From NCBI GenBank assembly GCA_028023455.1, contig JAQFVV010006543.1, forward strand, positions 184,001 to 248,000: a DNA stretch of 64,000 nt, read 5' to 3'. The notes under the pieces were generated by a model. The model worked only from the letters and a program-made list of their open reading frames with translations. It had not been told where the DNA came from and made no database searches. Source of the stretch: Epiperipatus broadwayi (lineage: Eukaryota; Onychophora; Udeonychophora; Euonychophora; Peripatidae). Shown here one piece after another: positions 23,271 to 34,030 of this stretch (within the stretch, counting starts at the first letter, position 1; each line of letters begins with the position of its first letter). A program made the translations under genes and the position numbers.

Positions 23271-24358
23271 GTCATTTTATTTGCAGGTCAAACATGGGAA
23301 TTGCATCTAAAGCATCTTCATGATTGGCATTCAAACCTGAACTCATAATGTTTTGGCCAGGAATCAACGTTCCCATCAGTAAGTATTGTTTTTATTATTT
23401 ACGTTTTTATTATTTATATTTTTATATAATTAAATATGTGTAGAAAAGCAATAAATATGCTGTAGAATTTTAGGCAATTTACATGTCAATGACAATAAAA
23501 GCATGCACATCCACACTCAGAAAAGCGTACTTTATTACTAGCAACAATAACTCCATTGACAGACGTGACACTTGCTTTGATATTTCCAAATGTTGAGCTA
23601 ATTAAATAATTTAAATATAATTTGCATATTGCCATTTACATTCTACTCGGCACTATTTGTTTTTTTTATGGCTATGAATATGAGGCAAAACGTTTTGAAA
23701 GTGCTCAGCTGTCTATTAGTTGATCAATTCATATAAGTATTTATTATAGCTTTTCTTTCCTGTGCATCAACATGCTTGTAATTTTGCTAGATGGTTAGTG
23801 CAATAGGCAAGATATATCATGATTTTATTTATATGTTCATTCATTTTTATTGCATGATTACAGCAGCATTGTACCCATTTGTTACAATTTTGTAATAATC
23901 TCTTGAACACAGACTTTCAAGAACCCTCAGCTATCCACTATCATATATCATCTTCCATACATATATAATTAGTGCTCATAATAAATGGGTTTATTTTGAT
24001 ATTTATTGATTTAGTTATAGCTTTTATTCATTTTATCTTAGAGAAATTTTTTTGACTTTTTTTTTAGTACACTTTTTACTTCAAAAAAATACATATTTTA
24101 GATCACACCACATTTTTCAATAATATAATAATTAATAAATAATAATACATTACAATTTACAAATGTTCTCTTTTCATAATATCTGGTAAACTATTCCTGT
24201 TATTTTTCCCCCACTAAAAACCAAACATATTTCTAATAGCTACCCTTTATGGAAGGGTAACCAAACATTTCTAGCAGATATCCTAATAAGGAAGGACATG
24301 ATCTAGGTCAGTTAGTAAAAATGGAAGTCACCAATCACATTTTTTTATGATTTTTGCA
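23271..24358. other. No gene recognised
   Basis: AT-rich sequence without repeats that I can relate to others here, and no supported reading frame. Confidence 0.4.
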
Positions 24359-24882
24359 GTGAAAAATTACCTCTGGTAAGTGATATTATATGTCATTTTT
24401 TACAGCATTTTATGACAAATGTGATGAAGCTGTCTATGAAATTGTCATTTTAACATATAACTTTCAAAATTTAGAATTTGTGAACCACACTGAAAAATTA
24501 CCTCTGGTAAGTGATATTATATGTCATTTTTTACAGCATTTTATGACAAATGTGATGAAGCTGTCTATGAAATTGTCATTTTAACATACAACTTTCAAAA
24601 TTTAGAATTTGTGAACCACACTGAAAAATTACCTCTGGTAAGTGATATTATATGTCATTTTTTACAGCATTTTATGACAAATGTGATGAAGCTGTCTATG
24701 AAATTGTCATTTTAACATATAACTTTCAAAATTTAGAATTTGTGAACCAGACTGAAAAATTACCTCTGGTAAGTGATATTATATGTCATTTTTTACAGCA
24801 TTTTATGACAAATGTGATGAAGCTGTCTATAAAATTGTCATTTTAACATATAACTTTCAAAATTTAAAATTTGTGAACCACA
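24359..24882 (+). repeat. 131-bp tandem array, four copies
   Basis: Four almost identical 131-bp units (equivalent positions 24,390, 24,521, 24,652 and 24,783), differing by only a few bases. Each unit starts with GAAAAATTACCTCTG and contains GTAAGT, a T-rich stretch ending TTTTTTACAG, then a run open for 64 codons in one frame. Since 131 is not a multiple of three, the identical 64-residue frames overlap in successive frames rather than forming one protein. The high identity indicates recent expansion. Protein function is not implied. Confidence 0.95.
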
Positions 24883-25039
24883 AATTTTTTTTTGAGGAGT
24901 GACTATTTTATCAGTTTTGTTACATTCTTTCATATTTGCTCTTTCTAACAACGTATATATTTGTATATTTATTGTATTAAAACAGAAGATATGTTATAAA
25001 TAATTTTTTTTAAATTCAAAATCCGTGACCTGGTTGGAA

Positions 25040-25165
25040 AAGAGATTTATTAATGAATAATACATTTATAATGTACTTTTCACTACACAACTCTTAAGCA
25101 ATATAGGGACTGATTTCTATCCTCTTTTAATTCATGTGAAGAGATGTAATCATAAAAATCTATTT
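25040..25165 (+). repeat. Family S fragment
   Basis: A short piece matching the 5' part of S units (TTATTAATGAATAATACATTTA, TGTACTTTTCACTACAC, ATAGGGACTGATTTCTATCC, ATGTAATCATAAA). It is an isolated relic. Confidence 0.6.
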
Positions 25166-25454
25166 ATTTGCCTTTGTAATAGTCAAGAGGAATTATGAAG
25201 CAGCATTAAAATGGTATTATTCTTTGAACCTAATGAAATATTGCCCCTTTTTTAACAATAAGTATGGGCTAGACTTCTTTTATTTTACTCTATTCTGAAA
25301 ATTAGGCCAAATAAATGCCTTCAAAAAAAATATCAAACTAATTTAAAATAGTGTTTTTCTGAAGGTTTGTGATGATGGTGTTCTAGTTGTATTTTTATAT
25401 TGGACTATTTCCATCATCTAATATGTGTGTTCAATGTCTTTAGAATAATTTAAT

Positions 25455-25630
25455 TTTTATTTAAATATCACAGCAAACAGGTTAGTATATGCACAACATT
25501 TCGAAAGGTAGTTTCCCCCTCTTCTTTGGGTGTTGCTGGTCTGACCAGTGATGGTACTAGCATGGTATTCGAACCTAGGTCCTTAGATTCTGGAAATGCT
25601 TTAACCAACAGAACCATCCCACCAAAGGCA
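25455..25630 (-). mobile_element. tRNA-derived SINE
   Basis: On the minus strand, box A (GGATGGTTCTGTTGGTTAAAGC, 25,619-25,598, matching TRGYNNAGTNGG-like promoters) is followed 22 bp later by box B (GGTTCGAATACC, 25,575-25,564). About 90 bp of tRNA-unrelated body then runs into AT-rich tail sequence. This is the usual SINE layout: a polymerase III promoter head, body and tail. The overlapping open frames on both strands (25,468-25,722 and 25,526-25,708) are incidental. The parental tRNA is not identifiable from the arms. Confidence 0.7.
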
Positions 25631-26324
25631 ACAGTCAGTAGAAATTTTATATACTTATCTATGAGGTTCCTCCTGATTTCTTCACTTTTTCCTACAAGAA
25701 CTTTCTGAGAATTTGCATTCAATATTTTAATGATCCGTAAAATTATAATAATAAATTCACTTTAAATATTCAAAATATTTATTTTTCCTGTATTATTTAC
25801 AGAAATTTAAAGATATTGTGTATGTATTAGAAATCAACCTAATATAGTATCTTTATTTAAAAAACAAAAAGAAATGTATCAAATTAAAGAGTACCACAAA
25901 CTAATTTTTTTAATAAAACTGAGAAGCAAAAATTATTTTTATGATTGATTTTATAAAAATCGCCAGAGGTATGTAAAAAAAATGTGTTATAAACTATTGG
26001 CTTGTTTTCATTATATTATATCATTTTAAATATTAAATTTAATGTATTTAATATGCTTAATACATTTAAATATATATTTTGCAAACAATATTTTCAAATT
26101 GATCAAATGCATAATCATATAACTATTATATTATTAATTAAATAGTTTATTTTAAATACTTAAAACTTACATTTATCTATTAATTTTTGAGTTGATATTC
26201 TTTCTATACCTGTATTCGTGATTGATTAATATGCTGAGCATATATTTTAAAAGCTAAATGATTGCTTATAATGAATACGTAGACTAGTTATAAAGAATAT
26301 AAAATTATGAGTATGTCACATATT

Positions 26325-26876
26325 ACTTGTCTAATTTAAAGATCAAGTGATGCCTTAAAATATAAATGTTTCTTCTTTCCAGATACCGATACATAGTAAG
26401 TAAAATGTTCACTTTTATTATACATATATGTATTCACTTAGCTAAAGCCTTTTTGATCTAAATGCAATCCATATTGTAACAGTAGCTAGGTTTGAATATG
26501 GGTGCTAAAATAAGTAAAGTGTAATAATAATTATAAAGAGTGCTAATTGCGAGTGGTGTTACGAATTAAATAGGTTGATGCTGAGAAAATTTATAAATAT
26601 ACTTGTCTAATTTAAAGATCAAGTGATGCCTTAAAATATAAATGTTTCTTCTTTCCAGATACCGATACATAGTAAGTAAAATGTTCACTTTTATTATACA
26701 TATATGTATTCACTTAGCTAAAGCCTTTTTGATCTAAATGCAATCCATATTGTAACAGTAGCTAGGTTTGAATATGGGTGCTAAAATAAGTAAAGTGTAA
26801 TAATAATTATAAAGAGTGCTAATTGCGAGTGGTGTTACGAATTAAATAGGTTGATGCTGAGAAAATTTATAAATAG
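26325..26876 (+). repeat. 276-bp exact tandem duplication across the LTR edge
   Basis: Units 26,325-26,600 and 26,601-26,876 appear identical base for base as far as I compared them. Each holds about 150 bp of flanking DNA and the first ~125 bp of the LTR. The duplication therefore postdates LTR insertion. It is either a very recent event or an assembly artefact. Confidence 0.9.
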
Positions 26877-28378
26877 TCATTTGAACCCTGTTACAAAAGA
26901 GTATGAATGGAATACATTAATCAGTTAGTGGCATGAATGTATACATATATATTTGTTGTACATGTTATTGTGATGTGTGTTTTGAATTACTAACAGATTT
27001 ATATGTGAGGATATAGAAAAGCAATTATGTGCAGAGTTGTGTTATTTTTTTATTATTTGTGTTTTACATATATATTTTGTTGTTTATTAATGTCGTAAGC
27101 TATAGATTTAAATAATGTCAGTAGTAGCACATGTTTCTTAATGTAAAAAAAGGGGAGGAAAAAAAGAATTGAAAGTTCACTGAGGACAGTTTCAGTTAAT
27201 GACTCTGTCCACCGGAATTCTTAGAACTGGTCGAGTTAGTATTTCAGAACAATGGAATCTAAAAGCATTCTTGAGATCTGGTCATCGGCATACGAATAGA
27301 TGAAAGAAAAAGTAAGGTTAAAGAGCACTAAAGAAAAGAACTATATTTTTTTTCTCAGTGATTTAGTCGGTGATTAAAATTAATAAAATAGATATAGGTA
27401 ATAAAGAAGCGGGAAGAAAAATAAACGTGTTAACATTATTATCTGTTAATAAAAATTTTATTCGTAATGTACTCCATTGAAATGCAGGGGTAATTATAAT
27501 TATGTGAGTTCATTAGGCCAGTTCAGTGGACAGCTATTGTAGGACTCACCTGAACTTTATGGAGATTTGCTGTTTATTTAATCAGTGTAATGGCCACAAA
27601 CTACAAACAACTAGAACCTCTCTCACAAGCAAGTTAAAAATCATCTACTTAACCTCTAGGATGGATTATTTTGTGTAGAATATTTCGGAGCCTGACCTCA
27701 TTGTCCAGATCAACAACTCTCGCTAAAACCAGCATTCCTTTAAGACTGTAATCTTACAGATTGTTAGCCTTAACCATGTGAACATTCGCCCTTAACAGAG
27801 GTAATCTTGACCTTTTCTCAATATATATTCAATTAACACTTAGTAATAGATTAAGAAACATGTGTTATTCCATTTTTAAAGAAAGTAATTAATAATTTCT
27901 TAAATCATTTAATAAACAACTCTGACATGTAATTGCACGCTTCCGTTAATATGTATATAAATCTTATATATATGTGTATCAGAATAAATGAGTTGTGAGG
28001 TTAAAATATTGAGATATGTATATGTGTGCTAATAAATCTTAGAATCTGATTATAATTTGTGTATTATTTGCATTCTGGGATTCTGATAACTTCTGGGCTA
28101 TTGTAATAGGATTTGTAGGCAGATAGAAAGTATAATTATATATATATGATGTCTCTTCATAAGATCATTTTAGCTTTGTTCTCTCATTAGACATTGTTCC
28201 CCAGACCTTGAGATTGAGCTAGTCTGGATTGGGTACCCAAAGAGTGTTCATTAAACCCTTGTTTATGTTTTCAAGAGGTGTAATTCTTATTAATGGTTAA
28301 GACTGGTGGTGCTTAATATGGGATTTAGCCCATGCTCATAAATATACCTACTCGAAGCTTAGGGAAATAATTTATACA
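26751..28378 (+). mobile_element. 5' LTR of Ty3/gypsy element
   Basis: About 1.63 kb, matching the split 3' LTR at 32,656-34,030 plus 38,551-38,818 with scattered differences. It starts TGTAACAG and ends near ATACA at 28,378. A truncated extra LTR start lies at 26,475-26,598 because of the 276-bp duplication. A candidate primer-binding site (TGGTGTCCCAATG, 28,420-28,432) lies about 40 bp downstream, so either the true LTR end or the PBS assignment is uncertain. Confidence 0.8.
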
Positions 28379-28617
28379 TGCTCAATTCTTAGAATAAGAT
28401 TATGGCTAGACAGTTAAATTGGTGTCCCAATGAATGGGCTGAGAATAGTAGAAAACAGGTCTTAAACCGGCATCCAAATGTAATTTAAAAAGAGGTTACC
28501 AAATGAAAGTTGGAGAAAAAATTTTTTTAAAAAAAAAGAGATAGAGAAAACAGAAAGAGTTTAAACATATATTTCGAAATGTAGTTAAATGTTAACATAT
28601 TTTGTGATGTCTGCTCT

Positions 28618-28618
<1 letters not shown>

Positions 28619-28665
<47 letters not shown>
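28619..28665. repeat. (TA)n microsatellite
   Basis: About 45 bp of uninterrupted TA, lying in the leader between the LTR and the gag-like region of the gypsy element. Confidence 0.95.
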
Positions 28666-28667
<2 letters not shown>

Positions 28668-28851
28668 ATAGGGGTTTAAGAATTTTACCAATAGTTGGGA
28701 TATTACAAAACAATATCTTTCCATAAGGTTAGAAATGAGAGAGGAAGGTCTACCAGGTGGGTCATGCAATGTACCACTGAGAACCAGGGTGATGAACCTG
28801 GCACGTTTTAGCCATAGTAGTGATATATACATATAAAAAAGGAAAGGGGCA

Positions 28852-29395
28852 ATGGAATTAAAGATAAGAGTATATGGAGGGGGAAAGGGAGAGACACCCA
28901 TAGAGCACTTCAAGAGTCTTCAAAGATACTATAAGTACTATAAGATAGTGGATGAACATCAAGTGATCATAGCATACCACCACCTAGAGAAACATGCAGA
29001 AACATGGTGGAATTTCACTGAGTCATCAACCTCAAACATTGCTGGAGTATAAAGAAGCATTAGCCAATATATTCTGGAATAAAGAAATACAAGAAAGGGT
29101 GAAAGCTCAAGTGGTATGGCAGAAGTTCCAAGAAGGTAATGGAGAAGTGTACATACATTTTTTTAGTTGGCAGGTGGCCACATTAAGTACTCTAGGGGTG
29201 TGTAAATTATCAGAAGAACAGATTGTAGAAATGGCATGCAGAAAGTTACCCAATGAAATTAGTAGCATGCTGAAAAAAGAGAAAGATCAGTAATGATGAT
29301 TGATAAAATGTTGAGCCAACTAGAAATAGATACAGAAAGAAGACAGATAGAGGAGCATAAGCTTAGGTCCAAAGGAGACAGATGCAAATAAGCAG
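28852..29395 (+). pseudogene. gag-like capsid region, frameshifted
   Basis: Two overlapping frames. 28,852-29,052 reads HFKSLQRYYKYYKI and AYHHLEKHAETWWNF; 28,994-29,293 continues with LLEYKEALANIFWNKEIQER and VEMACRKLPNEISSML. The spacing resembles the retrotransposon capsid with its A-x-x-WW motif and C-terminal helices. A frameshift lies between about 29,010 and 29,050. No CCHC zinc knuckle is visible. The role in the intact element would be to form the cytoplasmic particle packaging the RNA. Confidence 0.65.
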
Positions 29396-29469
29396 GGCGC
29401 AAAAAGAATAGGAAATTTAATGTTCTTGGGAAGACGGGGTTCCAAGATATGCACTCCAGACATACACCG

Positions 29470-29850
29470 TCATCCCTATAAAGGTAGGTTCAATGGATGT
29501 TGAAGCCCTCGTGGATTCAGGCAGCCAGGAGTCAGTAGTATTAGAGAGTTATACCACCAAATTAGAAGAGAACAACCAAATATACCAATTCTTCTTTTAA
29601 AAACAGTTCACATAGCAATGGCAGATAACCAGAGAGCTAAAGTAGAGCCAAAGCAGATATGGATAGATCTAAAAATTAACAGAAGGAGCTATCCACATTT
29701 GTTTCTTGTAATAAAAGGTTTAGTACACGAGGCCTTATTGGGATCAGATTTTCTAAATAGATACAAATGTAACTTGACTATGAGAGGGGTCAGGTCACAT
29801 GTGAGGGTGAAGTGGTACATTTCCTCGCAGAGGACCCTCAATGATTGATA
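29470..29850 (+). pseudogene. Retrotransposon aspartic protease, broken
   Basis: The active-site motif ALVDSGS is readable at 29,505-29,525 (catalytic Asp 29,514-29,516). A later stretch in another frame (open frame 29,618-29,848) includes PHLFLVIKGLVHEALLGSDFL, where LLGSDFL corresponds to the conserved hydrophobic-Gly segment of gypsy proteases. Frameshifts separate the two halves, so no enzyme can be made. Confidence 0.65.
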
Positions 29851-30024
29851 GGAATGCTACATCTAGAGGAGGATGTCCTGGAGAAACTCAAAGTTAACAA
29901 GATTGATGGAACGAAAGTAGAAGGGAAAGTTCAAGATAGTTCATTACAATGAACATTGACCAAGTATCACCAAGTCTTTTCAGACAAGCCAGGAGTTATC
30001 CAAGAGTTTGAGTAGCAAATTAAG

Positions 30025-30790
30025 GTGAGAGATGGTCAGACATGCAAAGCTAGATCATACCCCATTCTGCACCAATACCAACAGGAAGTGAAAGAGCAAA
30101 TAAATCAGATGATAGAGTGGGAAATTATATCCAAATGCTCATCAGCATATTGCAACCCGATGGTGGTAGTTAAAAAGAAGGATGGATCTGTTAGATTGTC
30201 TCAATGCTTGACAGTTAAATAAAGTGACTGTACCAGACTGCAATGTACCACCTGCCATGCAAGAATTACTGAGGAAGTTCCAAGGGAAGAAGGTATTTTT
30301 GACTTTCGATTTAACTGCCAGTTATTGGCAAATTAAGTTATATCTGGAAGACAGCCAAAACACATAATTCAGATATGAAAGCCATTCTTATCAATTTAAC
30401 AGGATGCTTTTCAGCCTAATAAACAGTGAGGCAGGGTTACTCAGGTACTTGGATCAGATGCTATCCTCAGAGATAAAGGACATGGTCATGATTTACATAG
30501 ATGGTGTGCTGATAGCCTTGACTGATATTACGAAACACATATGAGAAGTATGACTATTTCTAGAGGAAATTGAAAAATGGCATAAAAATAAATATCAAGA
30601 AGAGCACACTGTGTCAGAAAAAGGTGGTCTTTCTTGGGCATGTGGTGGGAGCTCAGAGACTCAGACCACACCCAGACAACATCTCAGCCATTTACGACTT
30701 TCCAATGCTTAGATCCAAGAAGCAGGTCCGATCATTTCTGGGCCTGTGTACATTCTACAACCACTTTCAAGACCAGTTTGTGGAATGATG
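30025..30790 (+). pseudogene. Reverse transcriptase domain with YIDG lesion
   Basis: The gypsy RT order is seen in pieces: QINQMIEWEIISKCSSAYCN and PMVVVKKKDGSVRL, then FTFDLTASYWQIKL (first catalytic Asp), then MVMIYIDGVLIA. The last should be the Y-x-D-D catalytic box, but the second Asp codon is replaced by GGT (Gly, 30,503-30,505). The thumb-like segment KKVVFLGHVVGAQRLRPHPD and SKKQVRSFLGLCTFYNHF follows at 30,570-30,788. There are several stops. The enzyme would copy element RNA into DNA; this copy is dead. Confidence 0.8.
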
Positions 30791-30812
30791 GAGCCATTAA
30801 AAAGGGTAGTGA

Positions 30813-31319
30813 GTGGAAGTGGATGGAAGAACAGGATCAAGCCTTCCAAAGAGGGAAGACTGGATTCTTGGAACATGTTATGCTAGCCTTCCTGACTTTT
30901 CAAAGCTATTCATAGTTCACACAGATAGCAGTGGTTATGGTCTTGGAGTGACCTTGGCTCAAGAGCAAGAAGATGGGAGAATCGGAGTATTATATTTTCT
31001 GAGCAGATTACTCAAAGGTCCTGAGGTACATTATACAATCACTGAGAAAGGGGCATTGGCCATTGTTTGGGTCTTTCAGAAGTTTTGCACACTGTTACTG
31101 GGCTCAGAGGTCATCATGGTTACTGATCACAAGAGTCTAGAATTTATCAACCACAGCTACCTCACAAACAGCAGATTAGTACATTGGGGCCTGTACCTCC
31201 AAGAATACAACTATATGGTAAGGTATTGCAAAGGATCTGACAATGTGGTAGCTAACACCCTCAGTCACAATCCAATGGACATGCAATCAGATCATCTAGG
31301 TCCTGATAATTTTATATAG
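30813..31319 (+). pseudogene. RNase H domain of gypsy pol (longest intact frame)
   Basis: A 168-residue open frame. It begins DFSKLFIVHTDSSGYGLGVT (catalytic Asp codon 30,924-30,926), then GVLYFLSRLLKGPEVHYTIT followed by EKGALAIVW (catalytic Glu), then VTDHKSLEFI (catalytic Asp). It ends NVVANTLSHNP, where the usual ADALSR is diverged. RNase H would remove the RNA strand of the DNA-RNA hybrid. This is the best-preserved part of the element, but upstream and downstream frames are broken. Confidence 0.85.
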
Positions 31320-31330
31320 CAAGCATAGGG

Positions 31331-32590
31331 TTGAGAACAGATGAAGAACTTGAAAGTGATTTGAGGCACCTGGAGTACCTTCAGAGAGAGAACCAACAAT
31401 TCTGGCCAGTCATGGACCAATTGGAAAGCAAAGAAGCTAAATTCATTGGGGATTGGATCAAGCAGAATATTCTGAAATTTAAGCTGGAGCAAGGTGTGCT
31501 ACAATACAGAGTTATAGAAAATCCAGCAGAGTGGAGATCAGTCATCCCACAGCATTTGAAGACCACAGTGGTGTCACACATGCACTGCAGGTCTTGCCAC
31601 TATAGGATAATGAAGACTGAAGGATGAATTAGGAGGTGGTTTTACTGGCCATGCATGTGTGGGAAAGTTGCGGCCATTATTGGGCAGTGCAAATTTGCCA
31701 GAGGGTTAAGCCTGCAAATAGGAAATATACACCTCCGATGTCCTTGATCCCAAAAGAGCCTAAGGAAATGGTTGCAGTTGATTTTTATGGGCCACTGCCA
31801 GCCTTTAATAAAAGGAAATACCTCTTGGTTGTTTATGATTTGTTCTCCAAACTAGTGTCTGCATATCCCATCATGCAAGCCAATGTGAGGAACACAATAC
31901 ACATCCTGGAATGGGAACATATTCCATCAGTGGGAAAACCATGAGCCATCATATCAGATTATAAGACTCCATTTGTCTCAAAGAAGTGGGCAAGATGGAC
32001 TGAATGATCAAAAATAGGACATGTGTTAACCTCGATCTGTAACCCTCAGTCCAATCCCTGCAAAAAATGATGCAGGAATTGGGTAAGCTGTTCCATACTT
32101 ATGTCCAAATGAACCATAGAAAGTGGGTCAAACAACTACCGGACATTTTAAACTTTATGAACTGGGCAGTGAATAAATCTACTGACTTTACATCAATATA
32201 TCTGCATTTTGGGAAGCACACACCTAGGTTGTTCAAAACTGAGTTTCCAGGAACAGAAGAACCTCCCATTGATATAGAAAATGATAGGCAGCAAGCATAC
32301 CACTTGGTGGTTCACAGAGGCTTACAATGAAAAGAGGGTTTCAAGAGGGTTTCAAGAGATTCTCTCATTCCTTTAAAATGGGAGACCAAGTAATGGTGAG
32401 GACCCCACATGTAAGTGAAACCATAAAGTTTATTTGCAAAAAGTTTTGCAATCTATATGAGGACCCATTTTCGATAACAAAGATTCAAGGGAAACATGCA
32501 TTTTGGGTGGATAGCAGGCGGGAAGTAAGAGGGTCATACAATGCTCAGTCACTCAAGCCCTTTGCAAACCCAGAGAGGGATAAAGGATAA
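31331..32590 (+). pseudogene. Integrase of gypsy pol, broken
   Basis: Pieces in order: an H2C2-like zinc region (VVSHMHCRSCHYRIMKTEG near 31,568-31,627, decayed), the core MVAVDFYGPLPAF with the first catalytic Asp at 31,780-31,782, KYLLVVYDLFSKLVSAYP, an ISDYKTPF segment with the second Asp, and WVKQLPDILNFMNWAVNKST. The C-terminal FSHSFKMGDQVMVRTPH and SLKPFANPE segments come from the frame at 32,327-32,590. Integrase would join the DNA copy to the host chromosome. Stops at 31,625 and 31,942 and a frame change at 32,326 inactivate it. Confidence 0.8.
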
Positions 32591-32655
32591 AAAAGGGCAT
32601 TTAAAAAGCCATCCAAATACACAGAGCGTATTTGAAGGCTATTGCACCAGGGGGG

Positions 32656-34030
32656 TATACAACAGTAGCTGGGTTCGAATACGGGTGATAAAGTAAGGAA
32701 AGTGTAATAATAATTATAAGGAGTGTTAATTGTGAGTAGTGTTACGAATTAAATAGGTTGATGCTAGAAAATTTATAAATAGTCATTCGAACCCTTTTAC
32801 AAAAGAGTATGAATAGAATGTTAATCATTTAATGGCATTCATATATATTTTTTGTACATGTTATTGTGATGTGTGTGTTGAATTACTAACAGATTTATAC
32901 GTGAGGATATAAAAAAGCAATTATGTGCAGAGTTGTGTTATTTTTTTATTATTTGTGTTATATATATATATATATATATATTATTGTTTATTAATATCGT
33001 AAGCTATAGATTTAAATAATATCAGTAGTAACACATGTTTCTTAATGAAAACCCATTAAGCATATAAGAATGGAGAGTAATAAAAAGAATTGAAAGTTGC
33101 ACTAAGGCGGAATCAGTTAATGACTCTGTCCACCGAAATTCTTAGAACTGGTCGAGTTAGTATTTCAGAACAATGGAATCTAAAAGCATTCTTGAGATCT
33201 GGTCATCGGCATACGAATAGATGAAAGAAAATGTAACGTTAAAGAGCACTAAAGAAAAGAACTATATATTTTTTTATCAGTGATTTAGTCGGTGATTAAA
33301 ATTAATAAAATAGATATAGGTAATAAAGAAGCGGGAAGAAAAATAAACGTGTTAACATTATTATCTGTTAATAAAAATTTTATTCGTAATGTACTCCATT
33401 GAAATGCAGGGGTAATTATAATTATGTGAGTTCATTAGGCCAGTTCAGTGGACAGCTATTGTAGGACTCACCTGAACTTTATGGAGATTTGCTGTTTATT
33501 TAATCAGTGTAATGGCCACAAACTACAAACAGCTAGAACCTCTCACAAGCAAGTTAAAAATCATCTACTTAACCTCTAGGATGGATTATTTTGTGTAGAA
33601 TATTTCGGAGCTTGTCATCATTGTTCAGATCAATGACTCTCACTAAAACCAGCATTCCTTTAAGACTGTAAGCTTACAGATCGTTAGCCTTAACCACATA
33701 AACATTCGCCCTTAACAGAGGTAATCTTGACCTTTTCTCAATATATATTCAATGAACATTTAGTAATAGATTAAGAAACATGTGTTTTTCCATTTTTAAA
33801 GAAAGTAATTAATAAACAACTTTGACATGTAATTGCACTCTTTTGTTAATATGTATATAAATCTTATATATATGTGTATCGAAATAAATGAGTTGTGAGC
33901 TTAAAATATTGAGATATGTATATATGTGCTAATAAATATTGTGTATTATTTGCATTCTGGGATTCTGATAACTTCTGGGCTATTGTAATAGGATTTGTAG
34001 GCAGATAGAAAGTATAATGATATATATATA
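32656..34030 (+). mobile_element. 3' LTR, left part
   Basis: Aligned to 26,751-28,150 of the 5' LTR, with small indels and substitutions; the first bases read TATACAACAG against TGTAACAG. The match stops in a short TA run, where a 4.5-kb insertion begins. Divergence between the LTRs, judged by eye, is a few percent, which fits an old insertion. Confidence 0.85.

Larger units (their letters stand above)
28379..32655 (+). mobile_element. Internal region of Ty3/gypsy LTR retrotransposon (decayed)
   Basis: About 4.3 kb between the LTRs in the canonical order gag, protease, reverse transcriptase, RNase H, integrase (separate entries), ending in a polypurine-like tract (CCAGGGGGG, 32,647-32,655) directly before the 3' LTR. 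Protease-RT-RNaseH-integrase order assigns it to Ty3/gypsy rather than Ty1/copia. No envelope-like frame is seen after integrase. All domains are broken by stops or frameshifts. Confidence 0.85.

Noticed and set aside
24390-24846. Three identical 64-residue frames as a gene family
   Set aside because: They are successive 131-bp tandem units; the unit is not a multiple of three and the frames overlap each other, so repeat expansion explains them.
26475-26598. A third LTR of the gypsy element
   Set aside because: It is only the first ~125 bp, and is fully explained by the 276-bp tandem duplication.
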